From Streptomyces hayashii (GTDB lineage Bacteria > Actinomycetota > Actinomycetes > Streptomycetales > Streptomycetaceae): DNA of 64,000 nt. Location of the stretch: positions 58,184 to 122,183 of the forward strand of contig NZ_JAHHIU010000082.1 of NCBI RefSeq assembly GCF_024539815.1, read 5' to 3'. The translations under genes and the position numbers were made by a program. Position 1 is the first letter of the stretch. Every line of letters begins with the position of its first letter. Below are positions 1 through 8,342 of this stretch, in pieces. Below the pieces are notes generated by a model. The model was not told the DNA's origin. It ran no database searches and was given only the letters and a program-made list of their open reading frames with translations.

Positions 1-261
1 CGTCGGCACGCCCCCGGCGCCGCGGTGGCCGTGCGGATCGACGTGGACGGGCCCCGGCTGCGGGTGGAGGTGCACAACACGGCACCGGACACGGGCCACC
101 CCGGCCCGGTCGGTGGACGCGGCGGCTTCGGGCTGGTGGGCCTGCGCGAGCGCGTCGAAGCGGTGGAAGGCACGCTGGCCGCAACCCCCACCGACGACGG
201 CGGCTGGCGCGTGACAGCCGCCTTCCCCGTGCTGGGCTCTGTGGAAGGATCACCGGCGTGA
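1..261 (+). CDS. Sensor histidine kinase, C-terminal fragment (5' end outside window)
   Basis: The reading frame is open from base 1 and runs to TGA at 259-261. The visible part is the end of a HATPase_c ATP-binding domain: RHAPGAAV follows the N-box pattern and GGFGLVGLRERVEAVEG is the G-box plus helix typical of NarL-partner kinases of the HisKA_3 class. It would autophosphorylate and pass phosphate to the regulator encoded next. The stop overlaps the next start (GTGA at 258-261), so the two are translationally coupled. The dimerisation/His domain and any sensor region lie upstream of the window, so the signal cannot be inferred. Confidence 0.85.
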   Translation, partial: RRHAPGAAVAVRIDVDGPRLRVEVHNTAPDTGHPGPVGGRGGFGLVGLRERVEAVEGTLAATPTDDGGWRVTAAFPVLGSVEGSPA

Positions 262-917
262 ACGACACGGCGATCCGCGTACTGATCGCGGACGACCAGG
301 AACTGGTCCGCATGGGTTTCCGGCTGATCCTCGACGCCCAGCCCGGCATCGAGGTGGTCGGAGAGACGGCCGACGGCGCCGCCTGTGTGGAACTCGCCCG
401 TCGGCTGCGGCCGGACGTCTGTCTGGTCGACGTCCGCATGCCGAAACTGGACGGTCTCGACGTCACCCGCGCCCTGGCGGGCCCCGGCGTCCACAGCCCG
501 ATGAGAGTCGTCGTGATCACCACGTTCGACCAGGACGACTACGTGCACACCGCGCTGCGCAACGGGGCCTGCGGTTTTCTGCTCAAGGACGCCCCGCCCA
601 CCCTGCTCGTCGAGGCGGTGCGTGCCGCCGCCCGCGGCGACGCCCTGGTCTCCCCCGCCGTCACCGTCCGGCTGCTGAAGCACCTGTCCGCCACTCGGGA
701 CGAGCCGGCCGTCGCCTCCCGCCTGACCGAACGCGAACTGGACGTGGCCAGGCTGGTCGCGGTGGGCCGCACCAACCAGGAGATCTGCGAGCAGCTGGTG
801 GTGTCCCTGTCCACCGTCAAGACGCACCTGGCCAACATCCAGCAGAAGATCGACGCCCGGAATCGGGTCGAAATCGCCGCCTGGGCGTGGGAGTCCGGCG
901 TGGTCAGGGAGCGGTAG
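258..917 (+). CDS. NarL/FixJ-family response regulator
   Basis: 219 aa. The N-terminal receiver domain (about 5-120) has the acidic pair D12-D13, the phospho-acceptor D58 (CLVDVRMP) and the conserved Lys in LLKDAPP. The C-terminal LuxR-type helix-turn-helix (about 150-215) contains LTERELDVARLVAVGRTNQEI and STVKTHLANIQQKI. It is a DNA-binding transcription regulator driven by the kinase encoded immediately upstream, whose gene it overlaps by 4 nt. Targets are not evident; a strong hairpin follows, so the pair probably ends a transcription unit here. Confidence 0.93.
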   Translation: MNDTAIRVLIADDQELVRMGFRLILDAQPGIEVVGETADGAACVELARRLRPDVCLVDVRMPKLDGLDVTRALAGPGVHSPMRVVVITTFDQDDYVHTALRNGACGFLLKDAPPTLLVEAVRAAARGDALVSPAVTVRLLKHLSATRDEPAVASRLTERELDVARLVAVGRTNQEICEQLVVSLSTVKTHLANIQQKIDARNRVEIAAWAWESGVVRER

Positions 918-982
918 GGCGGACGCACAGCCTTCACGCGCCGAACAGGGGCATCCGCTCCGGATCGCTTGGAGGCGGGCCC

Positions 983-1012
983 GGTGCGGGCTGAGCGTGG
1001 TCAGCCCGCACC
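983..1012. terminator. Perfect 12-bp hairpin between convergent genes
   Basis: GGTGCGGGCTGA (983-994) and TCAGCCCGCACC (1001-1012) form a perfect GC-rich stem with a 6-nt loop. It sits between the end of the response-regulator gene (+) and the end of the RIP gene (-), so it can act as a bidirectional terminator. There is no U-run, as is usual for Streptomyces terminators. A second, more complex hairpin (GCAACGG at 1034-1040 with CCGTTGC at 1079-1085, enclosing CGGCGCC/GGCGCCG) lies nearer the RIP stop codon. Confidence 0.7.
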
Positions 1013-1093
1013 GCCGGCACCCCAAGTGATCGCGCAACGGGCAGGGGACGGCACCCGGCGCCTGGCAGCGACCGGGCGCCGTTGCGTCGTCGG

Positions 1094-2038
1094 CTACAGC
1101 TCGCCACGGTGGGCGTCGGAGCCGCTGAGCCTGATCCCCAGTACGGTCAGGTAGATGAGGGCGGCGGTCGCACGGTCGTGAATGCTCCTGCCGTAGACGG
1201 TCAGGCTCCTGCCTCCGTCGTCCCGGAAGACGGCGCTCCCGGCCCCCCAGTTGTGAATCGCGTGCACGTCGTCGTCGGCGAGGGTGTACTGGTCCCACGT
1301 CCGCCAGCGGGCGTGCACACTCTCCTCGACGTTCCGGATACGGGCTCCTTCCGCGATGCCGATGATCAGGGTCTGCATCGACCGCGCGACGGCCTGCTGA
1401 CTGGCGCCGGGGTTGCGCAGGACGTGGACCGCGCTCTCGAACGCCGTGTATCCGAGGTTGATGGTGTTGAGGGCTCGGTTGGCCCAGTGCGGCCCGGACA
1501 GGGCGTCGTATCCCTCGGGGTAGCCCGACGAGACGCCGCCGTCGCCCACCGCGACGTCCGTGCCGAGCGTGTACGTGTGCCTCTGGCCGTTGTTCACGTA
1601 GTAGAACTGCACGACGTAGTAGTTGCTGAGGCGGACGATCGCGTGCAGCGCGGGACCGCCGGGAAGCGCGATGACGACGTCCGCGAACTGGTTGTCCTGG
1701 CTCTGGTCCGTCATATCGATCGTGCGTCTCACCCCCTCGGCGTCCGTGACCTGCCAGGACTCGGCGTTCGCGTAGCGACGGGCCAGCTGTCGCAGGTTGC
1801 CGATCATGGAGGCGTAGTTGTTGGCGCCCGAGGGCCCTTCTGCGAGCGGCCAGCGCATCTGGTGGAACTGCTGGGAGCTGGAGGAGAGTTCGACGTGATC
1901 GGGGTTGAGCGTGACACCGTGGGTCGCGCGCGCATGGGTGTCGTGTGCCTGGGCGAGGCCTTCGAGCGAGGCTCCGCCGATCAGTGTGGCCGCCAGGGCT
2001 GCCGGGACGCCGAAGCGCCTGATCACCTTCATGTCCAT
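1094..2038 (-). CDS. Secreted ribosome-inactivating protein (rRNA N-glycosidase)
   Basis: 314 aa from ATG at 2038, which has GAGGGA about 8 nt upstream; longer in-frame starts lack a site. An N-terminal signal peptide (basic residues, hydrophobic stretch, likely cut after AQA, residue 31) implies export. The body carries the plant RIP/Shiga A-chain active-site pattern: Tyr140-Tyr141 (LSNYYVVQFYY), Tyr177 (GYDAL), Glu230-Arg233 (IAEGARIRNVEESV, matching EAARFxxI of ricin A) and Trp264 (IHNWGAGSAVF, matching the SWG motif). The family removes one adenine from the sarcin-ricin loop of large rRNA. No lectin (B) domain is present, so this is a type-1-like chain. It lies 130 nt downstream of the histidine kinase gene on the same strand. 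Target organism is unknown. Confidence 0.88.
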   Translation of the reverse strand: MDMKVIRRFGVPAALAATLIGGASLEGLAQAHDTHARATHGVTLNPDHVELSSSSQQFHQMRWPLAEGPSGANNYASMIGNLRQLARRYANAESWQVTDAEGVRRTIDMTDQSQDNQFADVVIALPGGPALHAIVRLSNYYVVQFYYVNNGQRHTYTLGTDVAVGDGGVSSGYPEGYDALSGPHWANRALNTINLGYTAFESAVHVLRNPGASQQAVARSMQTLIIGIAEGARIRNVEESVHARWRTWDQYTLADDDVHAIHNWGAGSAVFRDDGGRSLTVYGRSIHDRATAALIYLTVLGIRLSGSDAHRGEL

Positions 2039-2168
2039 GGGTTTCGTCCCTCTGCGTTTCCAGGAGTCGGGATCGGCCCCTGCGGGCCGGACGGGAGAAA
2101 CGTAGGAAGCGAACGTCGCCGGGGCCCCTCGGCCGCGTAACGGCTTTCCATCACGGGACACGGCCTTG

Positions 2169-3392
2169 TCAGCTGTGCGGGGAACCGCTGCCGGGCTCAC
2201 CGGCCGGCAGCCGAAGGATCACCTCCGCGCCGCCTTGGGGACGGTTGCGGAAGTCCAGCCGGGCGGCGATCAGACGGGTCTGCCCGACGGCGATGGTCAG
2301 GCCGAGCCCCGTTCCCCCGGACAGGGAGCCGGTGCGGAAGCGCTGCGGGCCGGAGGCGTGCAGCACCGCGAGCAGCTCGGCCGGGAATCCGGGACCGGCG
2401 TCGCGGACGCAGACCTCCGCGCCGACGACCTCCACCAGCACGGGTGGAGCACCGTGACGGAGCGCGTTGACAGCGAGGTTGGCGAGGATGCGCTCCACCC
2501 GACGGGAATCGGTCACCACGATCGCGTCCCGGACGACGTGGACCTCCACCGCGTCCAGTCCGCTGACCGCGCGACGCGCCATGGCACTCATCTGCCGCGG
2601 CTCACACTCCACGGTCGCCACGCCGGCGTCGAGGCGGGCCACCTCCAGCACGTCCTCGACCAGCCCCCGCAGCCTGTCGACGCCCGCGGCCATCAGCTGC
2701 GACGCCGGGCCGGGCGGCAACAGCCCGCTCGCGGTCGCCAGGGCCGTGACCGGCGTGCGCAACTCGTGGGCGATGTCGGCGGTCACCCGGCGCTCGGCTT
2801 CCAGACGGGCGCGGAGCGCGTCGGCCATGGTGTTGACGGAGACGGCGAGCCGCGCGATCTCGTCGCGGCCGTCCGGGGCCACCCGGGCGTCCAGCCGGCC
2901 GAGGGCGATGTTCTCAGCGGTGCGGGCGGCGCTCGTGGCCCGGCGACCCATCCGCATGCCGAGCATCAGTCCGACCAGGGTGGCTACGACGGTGGCGGCC
3001 GCGCCGGTGGCCATCAGCGCCTGGTCCAGCTCGGCCTGCGCCCGCGCCTCGGGCGCGTACGAACGCGACAGCGCGAGCACGTTGCGGTCCGACACCCGGG
3101 TCGCGGCCCAGAGGACGGGTTTTGGGCCGCCGGTGCGGAGGTAGGTGACACGGTCGCCCCGGCGCACTGCCTCGGCCACCGGGCCGGGCAGGTCCGCAGG
3201 GTCGATGCGGGCCGGGGACTCGCGGCCGGCCGCGTAGTCGTACGCGGCGCTCACCAGCTGCCGGTCCAGGTTCGCCCGGGCGGTGGTCAGTGCGTCGGCG
3301 GCGGCGATGCGGTGCACGAGCACTCCGATGCAGGCGGCCACACACACGGCTGTGGCGGCGACGGCCGAGGCGACCTTCGTACCGAGGTTCAC
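2169..3392 (-). CDS. Sensor histidine kinase (CseC-like)
   Basis: 407 aa. A transmembrane helix at about 8-30 and another at about 128-147 flank an extracytoplasmic sensor of about 95 residues. Then follow a HAMP linker (about 148-200), a HisKA domain with phospho-acceptor His209 (ADIAHELRTPVTAL) and a HATPase_c domain ending in GGTGLGLTIA. It is the last gene of a lipoprotein-regulator-kinase unit. Gene order and the regulator's sequence resemble cseA-cseB-cseC, the cell-envelope-stress system of streptomycetes, but no sigE-like sigma factor gene is adjacent. The CseC assignment rests on context and is less certain than the kinase call. Confidence 0.9.
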   Translation of the reverse strand: MNLGTKVASAVAATAVCVAACIGVLVHRIAAADALTTARANLDRQLVSAAYDYAAGRESPARIDPADLPGPVAEAVRRGDRVTYLRTGGPKPVLWAATRVSDRNVLALSRSYAPEARAQAELDQALMATGAAATVVATLVGLMLGMRMGRRATSAARTAENIALGRLDARVAPDGRDEIARLAVSVNTMADALRARLEAERRVTADIAHELRTPVTALATASGLLPPGPASQLMAAGVDRLRGLVEDVLEVARLDAGVATVECEPRQMSAMARRAVSGLDAVEVHVVRDAIVVTDSRRVERILANLAVNALRHGAPPVLVEVVGAEVCVRDAGPGFPAELLAVLHASGPQRFRTGSLSGGTGLGLTIAVGQTRLIAARLDFRNRPQGGAEVILRLPAGEPGSGSPHS

Positions 3393-3428
3393 GACGGTCG
3401 CCTCTCGACATGGTTCACGGGGAGGAGC

Positions 3429-4097
3429 TCAGGTGCGCAGCTTGTAGCCGACACCGCGCACCGTCTCGACGCGCTCTTGGCCGATCTTGGCCCGGAGGCG
3501 CTGGACGCCCACGTCGACCACCCGGGTGTCACCGGACCAGGAGTACTCCCACACCCGTTCCAGCAGCACGTCCCGGGTGAGCACCATGCCGGGGCACGCG
3601 GCGAACTCCCGGAAGAGTTTCAGTTCCGTGGTGGTCAGGAGGAGCGGCTGACCATCCCGGCGGACCTCCAGGGACATCGGACAGAAAGTCAGGTTCCCCA
3701 AGCGCAGGGGACCGGCCGGCGACGGCCGTTCGGCCGGTGCGACCCGGCGCAGCAGGGCTCGGATACGGGCCACCAGGACCGGGCCGTCGAACGGCTTGGT
3801 GACGTAGTCGTCGGCGCCCGCTTCCAGCCCCATGACCACGTCGACCGGGTCGCTGCGTGCCGAGATGAGCAGCACCGGCACACCGGACTCCTCGCGGATC
3901 CGGGCGGCCAGGCTCACCCCGTTCAGCCGGGGCAGCATGATGTCCAGCACGGCCACGTCCGGATGACGCTCCCGGAAGAGGGCGAGTCCGGCCTCTCCGT
4001 CGGCGGCGGTGCGTACCGTGCAGCCGCTGCCCTCCAGGGTCAGCCGGGTCGCCTCCCGGATCATCTCATCGTCCTCGACCAGCAGAACTTCATCCAT
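3429..4097 (-). CDS. OmpR-family response regulator (CseB-like)
   Basis: 222 aa from ATG at 4097; in-frame starts at 4118 (ATG) and 4142 (GTG) would add 7-15 residues. The receiver domain has D9-D10 and phospho-acceptor D52 (AVLDIMLP) and the DDYVTKPF lysine motif. The C-terminal winged helix contains LTTTELKLF and DTRVVDVGVQRLRAKIG ending GVGYKLRT. This is close to CseB, which activates sigE in Streptomyces under envelope stress. It lies between the lipoprotein gene (stop at 4145) and its kinase (36 nt downstream), clearly one operon. Confidence 0.92.
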   Translation of the reverse strand: MDEVLLVEDDEMIREATRLTLEGSGCTVRTAADGEAGLALFRERHPDVAVLDIMLPRLNGVSLAARIREESGVPVLLISARSDPVDVVMGLEAGADDYVTKPFDGPVLVARIRALLRRVAPAERPSPAGPLRLGNLTFCPMSLEVRRDGQPLLLTTTELKLFREFAACPGMVLTRDVLLERVWEYSWSGDTRVVDVGVQRLRAKIGQERVETVRGVGYKLRT

Positions 4098-4144
4098 GGG
4101 CTCACTCTTCGGAAACATCGTCGACACTGATCTCGGCGACACGG

Positions 4145-4633
4145 TCAGGCTTTGGGCACTTGCAGGGGCACATCGGAGACGTCCTCGGCCCAGTCGGGGG
4201 CGGGCGGCCGTACAGCCGTCACGGAGGCACGGCTGTAGTACGCCGCGTACTGCCGCTTCACCAGGCCGCTCAGCACGACCCGGGCCGGATAGCTCAGGGG
4301 CCCGTCATCGCCGCAGGCCGGCAGACAGCCCAGCTCGATCACGAAGCCGGTGGCCGTGGCCCGGGGCGATCCCCAGCCCCGCCACTGCAGCCGGTCGAGG
4401 GTGATGTACTCGGTGATGTTCACCAGGTCGGGCCGTTGCAGTGGCTTCGTTGCCCAGCCCTCCACGTACACCGGTCCCGTCCACGCGACCCCGGTGGGAG
4501 CCGGGCCCTCGACGTGAGGGCGGTCGTCCACCGCACCGCATCCGGTCAGGCAGACCGCGAGCACGACGCACAGCGCGAACCGTCTGCGACGGGTGCCCAG
4601 GAGGCCTTCGCGGCTCCACCGCGACGACTTCAC
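4145..4633 (-). CDS. Lipoprotein upstream of a two-component pair (CseA-position)
   Basis: 162 aa. An N-terminal basic stretch and hydrophobic segment end in the lipobox LTGC (Cys about 32), so the mature protein is predicted to be anchored on the outer face of the membrane. The rest is unlike any enzyme I recognise; two cysteines in GCLPACGDD may form a disulphide. Position directly before a CseB-like regulator and kinase matches cseA, whose product dampens the SigE stress response. The function here is inferred from that synteny only. Confidence 0.72.
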   Translation of the reverse strand: MKSSRWSREGLLGTRRRRFALCVVLAVCLTGCGAVDDRPHVEGPAPTGVAWTGPVYVEGWATKPLQRPDLVNITEYITLDRLQWRGWGSPRATATGFVIELGCLPACGDDGPLSYPARVVLSGLVKRQYAAYYSRASVTAVRPPAPDWAEDVSDVPLQVPKA

Positions 4634-4872
4634 AGGCCGGGCCTGCCTGCTGCGCGCCGACGGCTACGGGGCACGACTGCTCCGACGGTTTCGAGCCAAA
4701 CGTTCACGGCGTCATCGTAAGCGCCCGGCCGGCCCGGGCGGATCGGCCGAACGGCCACCCCTCCTGCGCGATGTCCGCCACAGCTGTGGCTCTTCGCACA
4801 CTCGCGGCGCTGTCCGTCCGGCCCGATCCGGCGCCCGCAGACGCCGGCGCTCCTCGTCGCCACCGGCGGAAC

Positions 4873-5310
4873 TCACTCGTTCGCTCCGCGGAGCACACGC
4901 AGGATGCGCTCCAGGTGACGGCGGTCCTCCGCCGAGAGCGGTCCGGTGACGTGGCTGCGGAGACGGGAGACATGGGCGGTCAAGGCGCGATCGAGTGCCT
5001 CGGAGCCCTTGTCGGTCAGTACGGCGAGTGCGGCTCGTCGGTCGGCAGGGTCCGGATCGCGTCGGATCAGACCCTCCTTCACCATGCGGTCGGCGAGCCG
5101 GGTGAAGCCGCCCGAACTGAAGGACACGGCCTCCGCCAGGTCCGTCATGCGCAGCCCGTGCCCGGGAGTGCGCCCCAGCCGCAGCAGCACCTCGAACCAG
5201 GTGTCCGGGACCCCCAGGTCGTGGTGCACGAGGGGCCTGAGGCGAGCGAACGCTTCCACGAACAGTCCGTACAGCGTCACGTCGTCGTCGTTCAGCAGTT
5301 GCTCGTTCAT
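4873..5310 (-). CDS. MarR-family transcription regulator (first paralogue)
   Basis: 145 aa if started at ATG 5310; an upstream in-frame start at 5358 would add 16 residues, and neither has a good ribosome site. The winged helix-turn-helix spans about 45-115, with SSGGFTRLADRMVKEGLI as recognition helix and DPADRRAA as the wing. It is divergent from the NAD(P)-binding protein gene at 5559 and closely resembles the second MarR at 6203-6733 (same SxSGGxTRLxxRM and DRRAA blocks). It probably represses itself and the divergent gene through the repeats near 5352-5396. The ligand is unknown. Confidence 0.88.
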   Translation of the reverse strand: MNEQLLNDDDVTLYGLFVEAFARLRPLVHHDLGVPDTWFEVLLRLGRTPGHGLRMTDLAEAVSFSSGGFTRLADRMVKEGLIRRDPDPADRRAALAVLTDKGSEALDRALTAHVSRLRSHVTGPLSAEDRRHLERILRVLRGANE

Positions 5311-5351
5311 CTCATGAGGATGCCAGAAAGCCGACAGCAGAAGAAGCTGCT

Positions 5352-5396
5352 GTTGCAATATCTGCCGTTGCAGCTATATTGGCTGCGTCGGCAGCT
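5352..5396. promoter_or_regulatory. Candidate MarR operator region
   Basis: This AT-richer patch in the divergent intergenic region holds repeated GCAGCT-AT boxes: TTGCAGCTATAT (5368-5379) and CGGCAGCTAAT (5389-5399). It also holds the inverted pairs GCAGC/GCTGC (5370-5386) and CAATAT/ATATTG (5356-5361, 5376-5381). A related box, on the other strand, precedes the second MarR gene. That sharing supports a common MarR binding sequence. Confidence 0.5.
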
Positions 5397-5558
5397 AATC
5401 CTGTGGCGGTTCGCCGTCACGGGCGGAAGCGGCAGTTACCTGAACGTCTCCGGCGAGATGCGCGTCCTGAAGGAAACGGTCGAGCGGGCCCGGATCACCC
5501 TCGACATCCAGGGCTGGCGGCACCCACACATCCGAAGCCAGCATGAACGGAGTCACCT

Positions 5559-6209
5559 GTGAAGATCCTCCTCATCGGCGCGACCGGCATGATCGGCTCC
5601 CGCATAGCAGTGGAAGCGCTGCGCCGCGGTCACCAGGTCACCGCCGGGACCCGCTCGGGCCGTACGGACGCCCTGCCCCGGGATCCCGCACTGACGGCCC
5701 TCGCCCTCGACGCCACGGCGCCCGCCCAGGTGGCCGAGGCCGCGGCCGGACACGACGCCGTGATCTCGGCCGTCTCCCCGCCCCGCGACGGCTCCGACCC
5801 CTCCGCCCCGCTGCTGGCGACGTACCGCTCCTTGATCGAAGGGCTGCGCACCGCGGGCGTGCCGCGACTTGTCGTGGTGGGCGGTGCCGGCAGTCTCAGG
5901 ACCGCATCGGGTGCGGACCGCGTCGACACCGCCGATTTTCCCGCCGTCCACAAGGACGAGTCACTCGCCCAGCGTGAGGTCCTGCGGCTGCTGCGCTCCG
6001 AGGTGACCGACCTGGACTGGACGTACGTCTCCCCGGCCGACGAGATCGCCCCCGGCGACCGTACCGCCCGGTTCCAGCTCGGCGGCGACGAGCTCCTCTT
6101 CGACGCGAACGGCCGCAGCTTCATCAGCGCCGAGGACTACGCCGTCGCCCTGGCCGACGAGCTGGAGAAGAACCAGGCCGTCCGCCGCCGTATCACCGTC
6201 GCCTACTGA
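5559..6209 (+). CDS. NAD(P)-binding oxidoreductase (NmrA/YwnB-like atypical SDR)
   Basis: 216 aa from GTG at 5559 with GGAG 6 nt upstream. The Rossmann nucleotide motif GATGMIGSR is at 8-16, followed by a basic loop (TRSGR, about 31-35) suggesting NADPH. VVVGGAGSL is the next conserved strand. Length and sequence fit the short NAD(P)H-binding family of YwnB/flavin-reductase-like proteins, which lack the YxxxK pair of classical SDRs. It is flanked by two MarR genes, one divergent and one overlapping its 3' end by 7 nt, and is likely a stress or redox gene controlled by them. Confidence 0.85.
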   Translation: MKILLIGATGMIGSRIAVEALRRGHQVTAGTRSGRTDALPRDPALTALALDATAPAQVAEAAAGHDAVISAVSPPRDGSDPSAPLLATYRSLIEGLRTAGVPRLVVVGGAGSLRTASGADRVDTADFPAVHKDESLAQREVLRLLRSEVTDLDWTYVSPADEIAPGDRTARFQLGGDELLFDANGRSFISAEDYAVALADELEKNQAVRRRITVAY

Positions 6210-6733
6210 GCTGCGTCCCGGCCCGCCACCCCTTCGGCCTCGGATCGTCTGCCGCGAGTATCCCTGCGGGGGCTCTGCACGGCGCCCCGGGAGGAGTGGG
6301 CCGTCAGCTTGTTCACCAGCTCGCGCAGGATCAGACGCTCGACCGGGGTGAGCGGCTCCATGAGGTCGGCGGTGATCTGCGGAACGTGCGCGGCGAGGGC
6401 ACGTCCCAGTCGTTCACGGCCTTTCGGGGTGGCTTCCAGGAGTGCGGCCCGGCGGTCGTCCGGGTGAGGACGCCGCGCCAGCAGCCCGGCCTCCTCCATG
6501 CGGGCGATGAGCCGGGTCAGCCCGCCGGAGGTGAACGACAGATCCTCGGCCAAGCGGGCGCCGGTGGTCCGGCTCTCCGGGTGCCGCGCCAGGCGCAGGA
6601 GCACCTCGAACTCGGAACCGGCCAGCCCGGAGGCCTCGCGCACGGTGCGCTCGGACCGGCTGCCGATCACGTCCGTCAGCCGCAGTATGTCGCCGTACAG
6701 AACCACCGCCTCGTCATCCACCAGCTCATCCAT
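6203..6733 (-). CDS. MarR-family transcription regulator (second paralogue)
   Basis: 176 aa from ATG 6733 (an upstream in-frame start at 6829 would run through the promoter). The winged HTH includes FTSGGLTRLIARMEEAGLL and HPDDRRAA, near-identical in layout to the MarR at 4873-5310. The C-terminal tail (about 150-176) is basic and disordered (PRRDTRGRRS). It is divergent from the solute-binding protein gene at 6828, which it may control. Confidence 0.87.
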   Translation of the reverse strand: MDELVDDEAVVLYGDILRLTDVIGSRSERTVREASGLAGSEFEVLLRLARHPESRTTGARLAEDLSFTSGGLTRLIARMEEAGLLARRPHPDDRRAALLEATPKGRERLGRALAAHVPQITADLMEPLTPVERLILRELVNKLTAHSSRGAVQSPRRDTRGRRSEAEGVAGRDAAQ

Positions 6734-6743
6734 GAACCTGACG

Positions 6744-6758
6744 ATACAGCTGCCGTAA
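6744..6758. promoter_or_regulatory. Candidate MarR operator upstream of second MarR gene
   Basis: ATACAGCTGCCGTAA (6744-6758) reads, on the other strand, TTACGGCAGCTGTAT. This matches the GGCAGCT-AT boxes in front of the first MarR gene. It lies 11 nt from the MarR start codon, a typical autorepression position. Confidence 0.45.
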
Positions 6759-6827
6759 CCCTGCGCAGGAAGGTATCTGCCCTTCCGTCGATCACACGGC
6801 AGCACCACAGAGAAGAGGAGAACGACC

Positions 6828-7934
6828 ATGCCGGTCGGACGACGTCAGATACTCGCCGCAGGTTCGCTCACGGTCGCCGGGGCCGCGCTGGGCGCCGGAA
6901 CGGGATACGCCGCGAGCCCGGGCGAGGAGACCAAGAGCCTCGACCAGCTGTACCGCGAGGCGAAGGCGGAGGGCGGGACCCTCACCGTCTATGCGGGCGG
7001 CGACACGGCCACCCAACAGGACGGCAACAAGGACGCCTTCGAGAAGGCGTTCCCCGGTGTCACCCTGAACGTCGTCGTGGACTACAGCAAGTTCCACGAC
7101 GCCCGCATCGACAACCAGCTCGCCACCGGCACCCTCGTCCCGGACGTCGTGCAGTTGCAGACCCTGCAGGACTTCCCCCGCTGGAAGCGCGAAGGCGCCC
7201 TGCTCCCCTACAAGCCGGCCGGTTTCTCCCGCGTCCACCCGGCCTTCAAGGACCCCGACGGCACGTGGACCGGCATCTTCGTCGACGCGTTCTCCACCAT
7301 CTACAACGTCGACAAGGCCGGCGGCAGGGCTCCCGCGTCGGCCCGGGAGCTTCTCGACCCGCGGTGGAAGGGGAAGATCGTCTCGACCTTCCCCAACGAC
7401 GACGACGCGGTGCTGTACCTGTACAGCCTCATCGTCGACAAGTACGGCTGGGAGTGGCTGCGGCGGTTCGTCGCCCAGGACGTGGCCTGGGTGCGGGGGA
7501 CGCAGGAACCCGCGGACCGGGTCGAGGCGGGCCGCGCTGCCGTCGCGCTGGGCACGGACGGCATGCTGGCCCCCGCGGCCGGGGTGAGGACCCGCTTCGT
7601 CCTCCCGCAGCACGACCCGTTCATGGCCTGGGCCCAGCGCGCCGCCGTCTTCAGGCACGCCAGGCATCCCGCCGCCGCGAAGCTGTACCTGAACTGGTGG
7701 CTGTCGAAGAAGACGCAGTCCGACTTCTACATGTGGTCGGTGCGCACGGACGTCCAGCCCCACGAGGGCTACCGTCCCATCTGGGAGTACCGCAACGCCC
7801 ACCTCGACGGCTTCGAGAACTTCATGGCGGACCGGGGCCTCGTCGAGCGCTTCAAGCAGCAGCTCACGCTCTACGTCGGTGAGGTGACGGGAGCTCCCTC
7901 CCCGGGGTGGCTCGGCCTGCACCCCGGTCGCTGA
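6828..7934 (+). CDS. Extracellular solute-binding protein, Tat-exported (SBP_bac_6 / iron-type)
   Basis: 368 aa from ATG with AGGAG upstream. The N-terminus has a twin-arginine signal (GRRQILAAG, residues 4-12) and a cleavage-like AASPG at about 28. The mature part fits periplasmic binding proteins of the Fe3+/putrescine/thiamine group: LTVYAGGD start, FPGVTLNVVVDYS, and TTIYNVDKAG-type hinge. No permease or ATPase gene is adjacent, so this is an orphan receptor or works with a distant transporter. It is divergent from a MarR gene. Confidence 0.85.
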   Translation: MPVGRRQILAAGSLTVAGAALGAGTGYAASPGEETKSLDQLYREAKAEGGTLTVYAGGDTATQQDGNKDAFEKAFPGVTLNVVVDYSKFHDARIDNQLATGTLVPDVVQLQTLQDFPRWKREGALLPYKPAGFSRVHPAFKDPDGTWTGIFVDAFSTIYNVDKAGGRAPASARELLDPRWKGKIVSTFPNDDDAVLYLYSLIVDKYGWEWLRRFVAQDVAWVRGTQEPADRVEAGRAAVALGTDGMLAPAAGVRTRFVLPQHDPFMAWAQRAAVFRHARHPAAAKLYLNWWLSKKTQSDFYMWSVRTDVQPHEGYRPIWEYRNAHLDGFENFMADRGLVERFKQQLTLYVGEVTGAPSPGWLGLHPGR

Positions 7935-7973
7935 CCGGAACGCCGAGCGCCGGCAGCGAAACGGGCCGGGAGG

Positions 7974-8342
7974 TCAGACGCGTTCGAACTTCCAGGTGAC
8001 GCTGGTGGCGTCGGCCTTGACCACGGTGACCGGGATGGAGAGGTCCTTGCCGTCGTCGTCCTTCGCGGTGCAGGTCACCGTCGCGCCGGCCACGGCCTTG
8101 AGGTCCGGGCACTTCACGACGGACGTATCACTGCCGATCCACGGCAGGGGGCTGTACTTCGACGAGGTGCGGCCCGCGACGACGGATCCGCTGAGCGCCC
8201 TGTGGCCGTCCACGCTCACGGTGGTGGACGCGTCGAGCCCCGTGGTCGATTCCGTACCGCTCATCGCCCAGGTGAGGGCTCCACCGCCCACGACCAGTGC
8301 TGCCGCCAGGCCACCGGTGACGATGAATGACTTGCGTTCCAT
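7974..8342 (-). CDS. Small membrane-anchored/secreted DUF4333-like protein
   Basis: 122 aa from ATG 8342, which has AAGGAG about 8 nt upstream. A hydrophobic helix at about 5-28 (FIVTGGLAAALVVGGGALTWAM) is a signal or anchor. The C-terminal half has the DUF4333 pattern: VVKCPDLKAVAGATVTCTA with two Cys (about 79 and 93), then DDGKDLSIPVTV. The role is unknown; the family is typically extracytoplasmic in actinobacteria. Confidence 0.75.
   Translation of the reverse strand: MERKSFIVTGGLAAALVVGGGALTWAMSGTESTTGLDASTTVSVDGHRALSGSVVAGRTSSKYSPLPWIGSDTSVVKCPDLKAVAGATVTCTAKDDDGKDLSIPVTVVKADATSVTWKFERV

Noticed and set aside
5458..5562. 34-codon plus-strand frame (MRVLKETVERAR...) before the NAD(P)-binding protein
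   Set aside because: No ribosome site or similarity; it ends inside the next start region. Too weak to call a gene or leader peptide.
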